A stretch of 64,000 nucleotides of DNA, from positions 15,908,780 through 15,972,779 of the forward strand of contig NC_089280.1 in the NCBI RefSeq assembly GCF_963678975.1. Reading direction: 5' to 3'. Every line of letters begins with the position of its first letter. The first letter of the stretch is position 1. This DNA is from Dysidea avara. Taxonomy: Eukaryota; Porifera; Demospongiae; Dictyoceratida; Dysideidae. The notes beneath the pieces are model-generated. The model saw only the letters and a program-made list of their open reading frames with translations. It was not told where the DNA came from and ran no database searches. The translations under genes and the position numbers were made by a program. Below are positions 1 through 12,023 of this stretch, in pieces.

Positions 1-3000
1 GAAGAGCTAGATAACTACAAGATAGCTTGGATGCTCACAGTATTCACACTGAAATTGTAGTATGTATGCATGTCATTCTTAAACCATGCAGTACATGTGG
101 CCTCATTAACAGACATCACACTGTAAGAAATGAAGTGTGCGCCGTGACACCAAAATAGCACACTTTGGTGTTATGGAGCACACATTTTGTGTGCAAAGTG
201 CATTTCATTTTTTACAGCGCATAATTAATAATTATAGAGCTATACGGCATGGTTTCAATGGTGAGGACCAGGAGGTCTTACAACGAGGTCATAGTATTTA
301 TTTTCCATTGACTGTGCATCTTTGGACTGCATGCTATGTATGACTTAAACTAATGAATCCCTTGTTCCCTTTAGAAGTATCATCTGCAGTATCAGTTGAT
401 TAGTAAATCTGCAATACATATTGGATATCGGCTTGGATATAAAATGTGTTATTGGTACAGCCTTAATAATGGCACCTGCAGAAGAGCAACTAAAGCAGTT
501 TATTACATAAAAGATTTTCTGATAGTACTTGATACAAGAAAGCCATTCAAATACACTTGTGTGGTTTAGTAGCTATTGGGTCTCAACAATTATGTTAAAA
601 GTTCCAAAACAAGCCCTAAGGGATGTCTTGAATTATTGTTTATAATAGTAGCTACACATTGCTCAACTGCCACAGAAAACTTGGTGTGCATGTGTTTATA
701 CCACAAAGTGAACAATTCTTGCAAAATTTGTTGCTTAGTCACCCTGCTGCAAAGTCATTATGTATATTCTAAATACGTCGTGTATGTCTAGTCATTTTTA
801 TTTATATCTATGTCCTTGACATGTTTTTGGAAGCATTCTCGGAAGAGATTTGTTTTTGAATCTTTTCCCTTTGATTGCTTAAGCCATATGCAACTACAGA
901 CTGCATCAACCACACGGTAACACTGTGCTTACATATAATTATATGATTACCATTCATTAATCATATGTAGCATGGGCGGATCTGGGATGCACCGTGAGCA
1001 TGGTAGTAGGTAGCTATATAAAGCAGGAGGTCTGGGGGCACAGAAGCTGTAAATATTTCACATGTTTCAGGACTGAAATTTTAAATAAAAATTGTTAATT
1101 TAAAAATGAAGTAGGGATCTAGCTAAGCGATAAAAGATAATGAAACAAGAGATGAATGAAAGTAATACAGCACATATAGCTCAGTAGGAAATTCCCTACT
1201 TTGGCAATGAACAAATTTGATGTAGAGTATAGCTTTTATGGCACATATCAAAGTAATAAATCACACTTTCTAAGTGGTCTACATTGATCAAGAGCTGCAC
1301 AGATCAAGGGATCAGTGACTGTCATGAAATCAGCTATGAGCCTAAAATCAATATAAGAATAACATAGGACATACGAAGGACTATAAGTGAATTTAATTAA
1401 TTCCTAGCAGGATGCTTAGCTAAGCATGCTCATGGGTTGGTGCTACAGATGCAAGTTTTCATACTCAATGGAGGACTCTAAATAGTGTTACACGTGGTGA
1501 TTGTTCTATTAGAGTATGTATTTTACTGACTGCTCTACAGAATTTTTTAAAGGTAGCGGTGTTAGTGAAGGAGGGAAAGGGGGTGGGGGGCTTGAGCTGC
1601 CATCTGGATCCACTACTGAGCAGGTCTGCAAAAACTGGACATAAATTATGAGCAAAGACATAACAGGTTATAATAACAGTACTGCATTCTGTGAAGGCAA
1701 TTAAAAGTTTAATAATAGTCATATCATATTGTCATTAAAAAATTATGAGTCATAAAAAAGTTTAGTAAAATTTATGTGCCCATGCATGCACCTGGTTTAT
1801 GCAGACTCCCAGTTACCTTTTCTATCTGGTGATATAGACATGTACATGTAGTTATTTGTAAGCCAGTCAAGCAGTAAGTTGTTTAATTATCATGTTTGAC
1901 AAAATTGCAAACAGAAATGGTAGCAAAAGACAATTAAACACCAAAAACATGACTAAATACAGTCTTCCTCTACCAAACATGTAACAATAAATGATGGTAT
2001 CTAAAATGCAGCATCAGTAGAATGAAGCCATATACCCATAAGTTGGACAGAAGCCAATTATATCACAGCAGTCATTAGTTATTTACACTAGTTCTTGGCT
2101 TTGCCTCGGACTTGTGTCAATATCTAAGATAATTCAATTACCCTGCTGCTTAAAAAATGGAATTGCTGAAAAAATTCATCCAGATTACTATTCAGGTCAG
2201 TGGGCCAACTGGGTCAGCAGTACTGGCCCACTTACAATGCTGGCACTGAATGATATAAATGTACAACTGTACATGTACTAAAATAGGATAATAAAATATA
2301 CATATGGGTGTTTTTGTGTGACTCCGTACACTATGCAGGAATACGTTTTGTGAATTTGTCCAGGAGTGCATGTATTCATTCATACTATAGTCATTAATAG
2401 ATGACTTATTTTAAATCTCCTTGTATATGTATAAATAATTAACCTAATGTATTGCCATGCTACAGGAATCAGAAATTTTCCCTAAATAGTTAATGCCACT
2501 CACATCACACAACAAAGTAACCTTAGACCACACACATCTGCCTGTGGCTATTGTTATCACCCATGCAGTTATGTTGTGGTAACAAATGAGATTTGTGGTA
2601 GTGTTAATAGGTAGTTTCTCATTCTTAACAGTCTGCTACCCACATGCATGCATGGGAGTACCATGCTTAAACTAATGATTTTCAATAAAGCAATGTGCTA
2701 AATTTTGTAGTGTAAACGTGTATTAAGCATGCAAAAGTTCATGGCTCTCAGTAATATAAATGGTGTCAACGCTTGTAATGATATTAGTGATACTGCATTG
2801 CTACAGAATGCATGAGAAACTAACAAACTATATGGAGTGTGGAAGTTTGTACTAATGACATGCACAGGTCCAACAGAAGCCATGTAGTTTCTTCCTATAT
2901 CCAATTTAGTAATTTTCATTACATGACTTCCACTGTTTATTTGCAAAGTGTACCCAGCATCTATATACTCATGATCACAATATACAGTGTCACTTGCAAT

Positions 3001-3342
3001 CATTAATATGCTGTTACAGTTAGGGTGTATGGAAGGTAAGTATTAACACCGAATAGTACGTATATTTTTTAACTATTATGTGTAGCAAAGCTAATGTTTG
3101 AACGTTCAATAAATATACAAATTACAGAGGTGTACTAATTGCATGTTATATCCATATGGTATATATAGATTGCCTGCATATATAGTATAATTTACACTGT
3201 TAGCACAATGTTATTTGGTAAATATTTTATTAAAAATTTGGCAACATTTACATTTACAACACAGTTGTATAATACAATATATATACAATACATGATTTTG
3301 TGCATGCTTTAAAATTCAATTCATTGTCATGTATCAGTTGTC
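1..3342. other. Gene-free start of segment A
   Basis: No supportable gene. The sequence is a close copy of 15394-18735. Short open stretches are not conserved in frame between the two copies. A block near 965-1060 with GGGCGGATCTGGGATG and GTCTGGGGGCACAG looks like an old GGGGCGGATC-type element, and a degenerate ACTCTAATAGAG-type motif (reverse orientation) lies at about 1500-1540. Confidence 0.6.
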
Positions 3343-4933
3343 CTACGTCCTCAATCTTGGCATGATATCAAGTAGTGAGGATAGTTGATCATTCTGTTCT
3401 GTAACATAGAAGTATATATTGAATTTCATTGTGGAGTTAATTGCAGTTAAATTACCATTAGCAACAACCACTTGATGTGCCACTTCATCTACAGCACTTC
3501 CATCTCTTATAGTGAACACTAGACACTGATATTTACCATCATGTTTCACTGAGTGGACAGTGAGATGGTGAGTGGTGCCTTGTAGTGACCTGAAGCTTGG
3601 AGACACAGAAACAGAGTGATCATCATCTCCATTTTGGTGGATGATGGAACTTTTATAAAACCATCCCACCCAGTAGTGATTTGGATCACCATCCACTTCA
3701 CATGATAAAGTGATGGGTAGACCAGGTCTAGTAACAGTAGCATTGAGTGGGGGACTGACTATCTTTGGTTTGGATATCACTGCGTGAGAATAAACACCAT
3801 ATCATACCATTTGCAGTCATGCATATATATTCTATTATGTGGAATTATTACTAAACATACCTTGAATGGTTTCAGTTTTCTTTGCTTGTGTATCAGTGAA
3901 GCATTTTAAGTCAAAAGTAATGTCTTTTTTTAAACAGGTGATATTAAAGTTGTTAGTATAGTTGGAAGATTGTAGAGCTTCTTTACCTCTTAGAAAACCT
4001 CCATGAACTGAACAATTTGAATTCTTTTGCAGCTGAACTTTTATAAATGATGGTTTCTTTTCACCAGTGAAAATGCATCTACCACTGACTGTTTCTCCAG
4101 CATATATAGTACTTGAAATGCTTAGTTCTACATTGTTTTCTGAAACTATAAAACAATATGTACATTACACCAATTAGTATAACTTATGTTCTACCTTGAA
4201 TGATTTTATGTTTCTCTGCTTGTGTATCAGTGAAGCATCCCAAGTCAAAAGTAATGTCTTTTTTAAAACAGGTGATATTGAAGTTGTTAGTATAGTTGGA
4301 AGATTGTAGAACTTCTTTACCTCTTAGAAAACCTCCATGGACTGAACAATTTGAATCCTTTTGCAGTTGAACTTTTATAAATGATGGTTTCTTTACACCA
4401 GTGAAAATGCATCTACCACTGACTGTTTCTCCAGCATATATAGTATTTGAAATGCTTAGTTCTACATTGTTTCTTCCTAAAACTATAAAACAACATGTAT
4501 AGCCATTGGTATAACTTATGTTCTATGTATGTACCTTGAATGGTTTTATGCTTCTTTGCTTGTGTATTAGTAAAGCATCTCAAGTTAAAAATAATGTCTT
4601 TCTTAAAACAGGTAATATTGAAGTTGTTAGCATAGTTGGAAGATTGCAAAGCTTCTTTACCTATTACAAAACCTCCAAGAACAGAGCAATTTGAATTCTT
4701 TGGCAGTTGAACTTTTATGAACAATGGCTTCCTTTTACCAGTGAAAATACATCTACCACTGACTGTTTCTCCAGCATATATAGTACTTGAAATGCTTAGT
4801 TCTACATTGTTTCCTGAAACTATAAAACAATATGTACATTATAGCCATTATATAGCCTAGCCTATGTTCTCTTACCTATAATACAGAGAGACATCAGTAC
4901 ACTAGCTGTTGTTATGATTCCAGGGATCCCCAT
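3343..4933 (-). CDS. Secreted Ig-domain protein with three four-Cys domains (gene 1)
   Basis: Six exons on the minus strand: 4933-4876, 4813-4535, 4476-4195, 4139-3861, 3779-3456 and 3398-3343. All introns are GT-AG, 55-81 nt and phase 1; the predicted protein is 425 aa. Residues 1-19 (MGIPGIITTASVLMSLCII) form a signal peptide. Residues 20-112, 113-206 and 207-299 are three copies of a domain with Cys at about positions 22, 43, 69 and 80. Residues 300-407 are Ig-like: TLSC, a Trp 13 residues later, then DGKYQC. The tail ends SSLLDIMPRLRT. NATVT and NIT are likely N-glycosylation sites. No membrane segment is visible, so it is probably secreted; a weak GPI signal is possible. The start is the second ATG, because the upstream ATG at the same site is out of frame with the signal peptide. 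A TATA box lies ~90 bp upstream. Function is unknown; recognition or immunity is inferred from architecture only. Confidence 0.82.
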
Positions 4934-5023
4934 TGTACATTGACTTCAGTTATAGACAGTTAGGTACAATGGCTTGTATACAATATACTGTTTGAACTAT
5001 GTGAACCACTCAGAGTCAGCTGC

Positions 5024-5076
5024 TTTTATAGCTTAACTGTTCACTTCCCCTAAATGGATGTGGTTCCCCTTTGACC
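5024..5076 (-). promoter_or_regulatory. Core promoter of gene 1: TATA box and two GGGGAA motifs
   Basis: Read on the minus strand, AAAGGGGAAC (about 5063-5074) and AGGGGAAGTGAAC (about 5039-5051) precede GCTATAAAAGC (TATA at 5024-5030). The ATG is ~90 bp downstream. The arrangement is repeated at every family member. GGGGAAGTGAAC resembles an ETS or ETS/IRF composite site; that reading is inference. Confidence 0.6.
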
Positions 5077-5379
5077 AAATATAGCTAATAGCTATACTTC
5101 AGTGAATTTTTTTGTCTTAGCCACTGAGTGTGTCTTCTGTATTGAGGTAAGGGTGTCTAGTTTGTATGGTTTTGATGATGGATCACATAATAGCAGCGTA
5201 AACAGTTGTGTTTGTCTAAGACATGTTGGATGCAGACGCTGTTAAAGAGTATACTGTCCTCATTAAAGAACTTTTGCTATATCAGCAAGTATTTCATTAT
5301 GTAACTACATACTACAAAAGGGGAATATGCCAGATGGAAGGTTTCACTGTTATCATAACTAGCTGTGAATACAATCATT

Positions 5380-5485
5380 GCAGATAACAATGTGTAGACA
5401 AAAGATGTGTGGGCTAAAGGTCATGGTATGAGCGGTCCATATCAAAGGGAATAAGTTTACTAGTCCCATATGATAATGTTTGTCA
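5380..5485 (+). promoter_or_regulatory. Conserved upstream module with DR1-like site (gene 1)
   Basis: Contains GGGCTAAAGGTCA (5411-5423), then AAGGGAATAAGTTTAC and TAGTCCCAT.TGATAAT. The same series of blocks recurs near other family members. GGGCTA-A-AGGTCA fits a direct repeat with 1-bp spacing, as bound by RXR/HNF4-type nuclear receptors; binding is inferred. Confidence 0.5.
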
Positions 5486-5870
5486 ATACACTGACCATTA
5501 TCACCACAGTGCAAAGCTTACAGGTATGTAGCTTCCCACATAGTAACACTGCTGTGACTCATGATCACTTCATAGTTAATTGACAAGGGCGTCAGAGTAG
5601 GTGCAACCAGTGAGGCCTAGAGCCTCACCACATTTTGGCTCAGTGAAATAAAAAAAAACTTACGAACATATGCATGATAGCTAATGCTTGTCAATACACT
5701 GACCATTATCACCACAGTGCAAAGCTTACAGGTATGCAGCTTCCCACATAGTAACACTACTGTGACTCATGATCACTTCATAGTTAATCGTCAACAAGGG
5801 CGTCAGAGTATTTGCGACCAGTGAGGCCTAGAGCCTCACCATATTTTGGCTCAGTGAAATAAAAAAAAAA
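5478..5870. repeat. Tandem duplication spanning host DNA and the hAT left end
   Basis: About 185 bp starting at TTGTCAATACACTGACC (about 5478) is repeated from about 5688. Each copy contains ~105 bp of pre-insertion host sequence plus the first ~80 bp of the element, including GAGGCCTAGAGCCTCACCA. The duplication therefore happened after the transposon landed. Confidence 0.7.
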
Positions 5871-6286
5871 TAAACATGATGAAGCCAAATTAAAAGTAGT
5901 TAGCACGTAATACTTGGCATCAATTTAATAGCAATAATAGACAGAAGCAACACTAATCTAACCTGTCTTTTACTCAGAACAGCTTCGTGTCGACTTCGTC
6001 CGAATTAGGCGCCTCTAAAATAATTACCGTTATACTATCTTTGGCTTTGTTTCTCTTTGCAGCTGCTTTGGAAACACTTCTTACTGTTTATTATAGACTC
6101 AAATGATAAGGTTAGGAATTATGGAGGTGCTTTTTGGTCAGTCTCCATGGAACACTTGCACACAGTACCACGGCAACCAAAGAGTGCCTCCAAATGGCAT
6201 CTCTAAATGTGCAATTTAAAAAATTTCCTTGGGGGCATGCCCCCAGACTGAGCCTTACCACTTTCACTTTTACTCTGATGTCCCTG
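5583..6286. mobile_element. hAT-type miniature element with internal duplication
   Basis: The flanks are perfect 8-bp direct repeats GTTAATTG (5575-5582 and 6287-6294). The ends match as inverted repeats: CAAGGGCGTCAGAGTA on the left and CAGGGACATCAGAGTA reading inward from the right. It is absent from the equivalent site in segment B (about 21115). It includes GGGGGCATGCCCCC near 6232. No transposase is seen. Confidence 0.75.
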
Positions 6287-6294
6287 GTTAATTG

Positions 6295-7506
6295 TTTTGT
6301 CTCAGCTCTACGTGATGTTGTTGCATGCGCATGCCATTATACATGCTTGCATGTAATATTTAATTTCTAAAGTATATGAATGTGCTAATGTTTGAGCACT
6401 TGAGTTACTATTTGCTGTACTTACATATTAGTTTATGCTACCAAGTATCTGCAGTACATGACCATGCATGCCAACATACAAATGGATATTCGCAAGTTAT
6501 CATTGCATTGCCCACACACATCACACAGGTAGGAAGTAAGTAGACAACTCATAAGGGAAAAACCAGCACAGCATTTAAGAATTTCCTGTACTTTGAAGAG
6601 GATAATTATTTGAACACTAGCAATAGATAGACACATGGATGTGTGGGCTATAGGGACTTATGCAGTCTACCATGCATGTGGGGTTCACGTAAGCAATGCA
6701 TAATCAAGTATTCTATGTATTCCAGCAATTATTTGTCCCTGGATAATCAGGTAGTTCATTCAACTCTGTACTTGCAGCAATTGTGTAGAGACACTACTAG
6801 CATTTACATGAATTTATGCATACACATGTTTAGCAATTTGATAAGAAGTGCTATATTGTAGGAAGTCCATGTCACCCACTAAGTTCTAGCTAGCCTGTAA
6901 GTGTATAATGGCAATATAGTACGTTTAGTGCAAAAGATCATGATCAAGAAATTACACATAGCAACATATCATGCTGTTACTAGGATGTCACTGATGACAC
7001 TGAATGCTGTAAATATATAATTTACATGATCGGGTTGTGTAATTTAGCACTAAAGCCATTTAGCTATAATATTGTCGAACGAAAGTGAAATAATATCTCA
7101 TCATACACACTGTTAGCATAGTATACCACATGTCACACTTACACTTACACTGATACATTTATATAGAGCATATTACAGCATGTGATCTCAGTAGAAAAAA
7201 ATACAATCTGGTGATTATCAAATGGGATTTAAACATGTTAAGTTCCCCTTGTTTGTGCAAATCCGACCACAACATGATGACCTTAAAATTTAACCCACAC
7301 ATACCCATTGTCATCATATACAATGATTGTTCCCATAAAAGTCATACAGCAAGCTGGTATTCCCCATGTTGTATAACATACATACATACATTCTAATTAT
7401 AACTGATCATCAATACACTGTATGTAATACATCCTTTTAAAGCCATGCATGTAATACACCAGTACAGTAGAATACAAGTACTACATGTATTTGAGGAAGT
7501 TTTCCA
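6295..7506. other. Gene-free spacer between genes 1 and 2
   Basis: Matches segment B from about 21130 to 22270. Apart from the inverted module at 7211-7340 I see no gene or structured RNA. A block near 6630-6660 (ATGGATGTGTGGGCTATAGG) is another weak relative of the DR1 module. Confidence 0.5.
7211..7340 (-). promoter_or_regulatory. Degenerate inverted module 3' of pseudogene 2
   Basis: Read on the minus strand: ACAATGGGTATG, TTAAGGTCATCATG, CAAGGGGAACTTAACATG and AAATCCCATTTGATAA, in the same order as the upstream modules. The DR1 is broken by an insertion of T and A. It has a counterpart at about 22021-22135. Confidence 0.4.
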
Positions 7507-8344
7507 CTAAGAGAAAAGTCCAGATAAAGTATTCAAGGATGATGGTGATGACTTTTTACTATCACCTGGAGTATAAAGCAAACAATAACATCATTAATGC
7601 TGGTAATTAATGCTCAACTGTGTACCTTTACTGATAGTCACTTGATGGGTTAGTTGATCTACAACACTTTCATCTCTTATAGTGAACACTACAGACACTG
7701 ATATTTACCATCATGTTTCACAGAGTGGACAGTGAGGTGGTGAGTGGTGCCTTGTAGTGACCTGAAGCTGGGAGACACAGAAAGTCAAGCAGAGTGATCA
7801 TCATCTCCATTTTGGATGATGGAAAGTTTATCCACCCAGTAGTGATTTGGATCACCATCCACTTCACATGATAAAGTGATGGTCTAGTAGCAGTGGCATT
7901 AACTGGATTGCTGATTACTATTGGTTTGAATGCTATAAAGTAAGTATGCAGATTGGCATTCAATAAACCCTATACACTGTGTTTTGTGTTATTTTATCTT
8001 GAATTATATTTACTTGTGATTTCATTATTGTTGTTAGTGTTGCATTCCAAATCAAAAGAAATGTTACTCTTTAAACAGGTAATCTTGAAGTTTGCATGTT
8101 GTAGAGTGAGACCCATTGCAAGTCCTTGGACCCATCCTACTGACACATATAATCCTGGGTTTGTTTACTTCAGTAAAAACACATCTTCCATTGACTGTTT
8201 CTCCAGCACAAAGGGTACTTGAGCCCATTAAACTCAACTTTAGCTCTCCTAAACATTGTGATCTGGAAATGTTACAACTACATAAGTGCAGATTCTCACC
8301 TTTATATGAGTACTATCAATTGTCGTTGCAACAATTCCAATCAT
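7507..8344 (-). pseudogene. Ig-family pseudogene (gene 2)
   Basis: The minus strand retains recognisable exons: signal peptide from 8344, four-Cys domain about 8255-8030, Ig exon 7932-7626, and tail exon 7565-7507 ending LNTLSGLFS. The signal peptide is shortened and frameshifted relative to its duplicate at 28397. The four-Cys exon has lost the segment with the second Cys. The Ig exon carries several small deletions and insertions around the GWFYKS and VSVSP regions, so no continuous frame remains. A TATA box (8433-8439) and upstream motifs survive. This is a host gene relic of the gene 3/6 type (AFKP replaces VSDHEP at the start of the Ig exon). Confidence 0.75.
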
Positions 8345-8432
8345 CTTGATTAAGGTAAAATTGCAGCAGTCAGTTAGTTACCCTACACTAGAAGTGTTAT
8401 ACGTAACTTAAGGAGCACAGATAAAGATCTGC

Positions 8433-8500
8433 TTTTATAAGCTGGTTGTTAATTTCCCCTGGCCCACCATCAATTGTAAGTACTTCCCTTTGCACAAATG
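8433..8500 (-). promoter_or_regulatory. Relic promoter of pseudogene 2
   Basis: TATAAAA at 8433-8439 (minus), with GGGGAAATTAACAACCAGC and an outer AAGGGAAGTAC block upstream. It has survived despite the broken coding exons. Confidence 0.5.
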
Positions 8501-10209
8501 TACTTCCTCATCATTGATCTTTACAATTTGATTTGATCTGTTATGTAGTACTATTGCATAAGACCGACCATAACATAATATTTGTTGTATGTGTACAGTT
8601 TAAAATGTCCCAGCATCTTGAGTATTCAGTCTATGAGTTCCCACAAAACTAACTGTATTGATTAAAATGTAATTAATGGCTAAGGTGATTTCCATAATTA
8701 CTGACTTCTATATGGACATAATATGTATTAAGAGGAGATGGTCATTAATTGATGACATAGCTAGCTATATGCTACTGTAACAGTTACACCAGACCTGCAA
8801 CTTTGTTGTACATCGCCATTATTTTGAATACATGTTTCTAATCACTTTTTGTGTATGGTCATTTCCTTAACAACTCTTTGGAAAAATTGTCAGATGTGTT
8901 TTACAATTAAATTTTGTGTCCCTGGGTTTCTCTGATGCTTTAATAGTTTGCCCACCTGTAACATGTTTACCCATTGTGATCATGTAAAAAATTTCCCTTT
9001 TTATATACAGGGAATTTTAGCATGGCACAATCATTATGCATACATAATTGGCTGTGACATTCCCCACATTAGTGATTTGTGTGCTTTGCAATTGTTCAAC
9101 AGAATCACAACTACATATACTTTATAGCAATGACATAGAGGACTACAATAATGCTTTCTGATAGCATAATATTACCCAATGACAACATATACATTTGTAC
9201 ATACGACCTCATTTAGATGGGCATGCAACACTTATCACTTAATCACATACAATAGATAGCAGCTACGTACATGTACACATACTTGCAGGATATTTTAATC
9301 AGCTTTCCTTGTAATGCACACAATGGATGAAATCACTGAAAGATGTATTTGTATTTGAAAGGATGTTACAAGCTAAAACCATTGACATCTACTGATTTAG
9401 GTGCTACAATTAACTCTAATTGATCTGTGAAGAATTGTATATTTTTCATCTTAACTCCTTAAAACCCAGCCTTAATTCTCTGTTTATTTGTAATGCATAC
9501 TATTATTGGCTATATTGCCATTACTTTGCAAATCACATTAACTATGTAATGTAAATAGCCAAACAACTGTAATAGAGTAGAGTAACACTATTAAGCATGC
9601 TATGTTTAGAGAAAGAGTAATAGATCGAGAGTAACTAATGTGTGTAGGATCATCAAGCTACCTAGGAATACATGCATTCGGATTGTAGTTCGATTTTGTG
9701 TGAAATAATTGGTGAGATAACATAGTGCAAGGTCCAAGTAAATTCTGTGATTGCAAAATATGAGACAAAATTGCATAATGCTTCTCCACATATTATGTAT
9801 AAATACTACTATACAATCTTCTTAGTCTTCTAGTAGAATTTTTGTGCAAGTCAGACATTAATACCTAGAAACGTGGACCTTCACTTAAACTCATTACAAT
9901 GGCTTAGTAAATGTATTGAGACTGTATAGCAGCTGTGCAGAGGGTAAGTTGATGTCCTTCTGATAATATAAGTTTACAAAGGTAATGGACTCAACATATG
10001 TTTGAACTCTTGAAAATGTACATAGAGAAATCCTATAGCTTACAACTAGCTACGTATAGGACAACTCAAGTGAGATGCTGTAGTCTATGTATAGTTATCA
10101 TTAAATCTAAAATGATACAGTTACTATTTATCTTCAGTAGATGTTCATGGGCCTAACTTTCCCACCTGATCAAAATATTAAAACACACTTCTATCAACAA
10201 AAGATTAAA
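8501..10209. other. Gene-free spacer upstream of pseudogene 2
   Basis: AT-rich, matched in segment B at about 28560-29700 with indels. No gene seen. Confidence 0.5.
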
Positions 10210-10215
10210 GCAAAA

Positions 10216-10925
10216 CAGGGGTATAGCCAGGATTTTTTGAAGGGGGGTTCCAGCACCAGCATTGAGTTACTAGAAGCAGGGGTCTGGGGGCACAGCCCCC
10301 AGCCGCTGAGAGACTTTCAATATTTTAGTAAATCAAAACTCAGCAAATCGCTATATTTTATGCAAAAAGTACATTAATTATGATGCATTAAGTGGCCCTG
10401 GGATGAAGGTATACTGTAGTACTAGATAAAGTCACCTAGTGGAAGCAGACAGCATAACACATAGAGACACATATAGCTAGTAATCTGTAAGTGATGGTTA
10501 TATCTCACTGTGGTATAGGAGCCATGAATCCACTGATACAAATGACGATCAAACAATATAACTATACAAATATGCATAGCATGAATTCATTTTGCATAAC
10601 ACAAGTGATAAATTACTGGAGCTCTATATCTTTAAACACTGCATACCAAAGCTATAGCAGTATAAGGTCATGCTAAGTTTTGCATTTAATGTTGGAATGT
10701 TTGAAAAACTTCATATGGATATGGATATTTACATGCATGTTCTATTAGAGTATACCTGACTGCTCTATTAGAGTAAATACCTGACTGCTCTATTAGAGTA
10801 TATCGATCTTTTTAACAAGTTTTGAAGAGGGCTCATGTTACCTCTGTAAATCCTTCCCTGAGAGATGAATGTAAGTTTTATCAATTGTTGTGCTGTGCCA
10901 CTACACTATATTGCTCACGCCCCTG
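10216..10925. mobile_element. CAGGGG-ended miniature transposon
   Basis: The ends are CAGGGGTATAGCCAGG and, reverse-complemented from the right, CAGGGGCGTGAGC. It is flanked by GCAAAA direct repeats (10210-10215 and 10926-10931). The equivalent site in segment B (about 29712) is empty. It contains GTCTGGGGGCACAGCCCCCAG and three ACTCTAATAGAGCAG-type motifs. No coding capacity. Confidence 0.7.
10740..10812 (-). repeat. Three copies of the ACTCTAATAGAGCAGTC mini-repeat
   Basis: Reverse orientation: TCTATTAGAGTA occurs three times, with GACTGCTC between copies, ending in ATCGATC. It lies inside the 10216-10925 element. Confidence 0.75.
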
Positions 10926-10931
10926 GCAAAA

Positions 10932-11744
10932 TGTCACTATCAACTCTTGAAGCATATTATGATCATCTACTGCATTTAGCTAACTGCACTAGTAACCTAC
11001 AAATGATTAACACTATATGGCTGCAAGTGAGCGTGTTGTTATTGTAGTGTAATATTTTTAATATTTGCATTTTGAATTTTTTTTAAATTCCGATACGTAT
11101 ATTTTCTTTATTTGTATTGAACCTTCATGTTCTTGATGCTATGGTGTCTTCACCTGTATCAAGATAAAAGTGACCTTAACATGGAAGTAAAGTTTATTAC
11201 ATCGAAGCTAGCTATACATACAGTTACGAAATTCGTCAATGAGTGAAAGTAATCTTAATATACACTGAAAGCAAACATTTTTGTAATAGTAGTGTGTGCA
11301 TATACACAATTTTCCTTACTTTGTAATTTATCACGTTTATCTTTGTTTTGTTTCAGTGAGTTCAATATTTTTGTTTTTGGATTGTTTTAGATTCTTCTAC
11401 TGCTGTTTTCTTTGGAGTAGTTTAAACAACACATTATTATGTTGTCTAGCTATCCATTTGTGTTGTCCCTATACACTTTCTCATCAATTATTCAGTGTGA
11501 TTTGGTATCAATCTTGTTCTTCACTTATAATTTATTGCACATCTACGTACCGTATACTTCTGTGATCTTTTTATTGAATTCTAATTTCTTATGCTGTTTT
11601 TTGTCAGGTTTTGGCATTATTTAATCTCCATGCAAAGTTTGCGAATGATTATATGTAGGGATCTCAAGTATCTCATTTCATTGTATTAGCAAAGTTTATG
11701 GAACTTACATGCACATTTAGGCAGCACCAAGAGCTTGTTGCCAC

Positions 11745-11780
<36 letters not shown>

Positions 11781-12015
11781 GATCAGGTGCATGCAGTTGT
11801 ATCAAAACCTTGTAATTAGTTTCATGGGCACCAACATATGAACGTATTTCTGTGTTAAATTATGGGACAGATAAAGAGAGCCATTAACACTTGAATATTC
11901 ATTCACTCTTTACTAATGTACAATACATAATTGAGTTTGGTTATCTCTGAATAACCCTGTAGTATTAATAACATTATAATAACCTAGCCTTAAACTATTA
12001 GTAATGTCAGTCAAG
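10932..12015. other. Gene-free spacer with AT dinucleotide tract
   Basis: Matches segment B on both sides of the nested insertion (29715-30000 and 35550-36310). An (AT)n tract sits at about 11747-11776. No gene supported. Confidence 0.5.
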
Positions 12016-12023
12016 TGTATAAC

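Noticed and set aside
1465-3003. Minus-strand open frames of 60-101 codons in the segment start
   Set aside because: The counterparts in segment B are interrupted or shifted, and there is no domain, splice pattern or promoter.
3546-3743. Second open frame inside the Ig exon (also near 18939, 27535 and 50009)
   Set aside because: It is an alternative frame of the conserved Ig exon, kept open by similarity of the copies; it has no start context or domain.
5039-5076. NF-kappaB site reading of GGGGAACCAC
   Set aside because: The second half does not fit the YYCC part in most copies; the ETS-like GGGGAAGT reading is better conserved, though still unproven.
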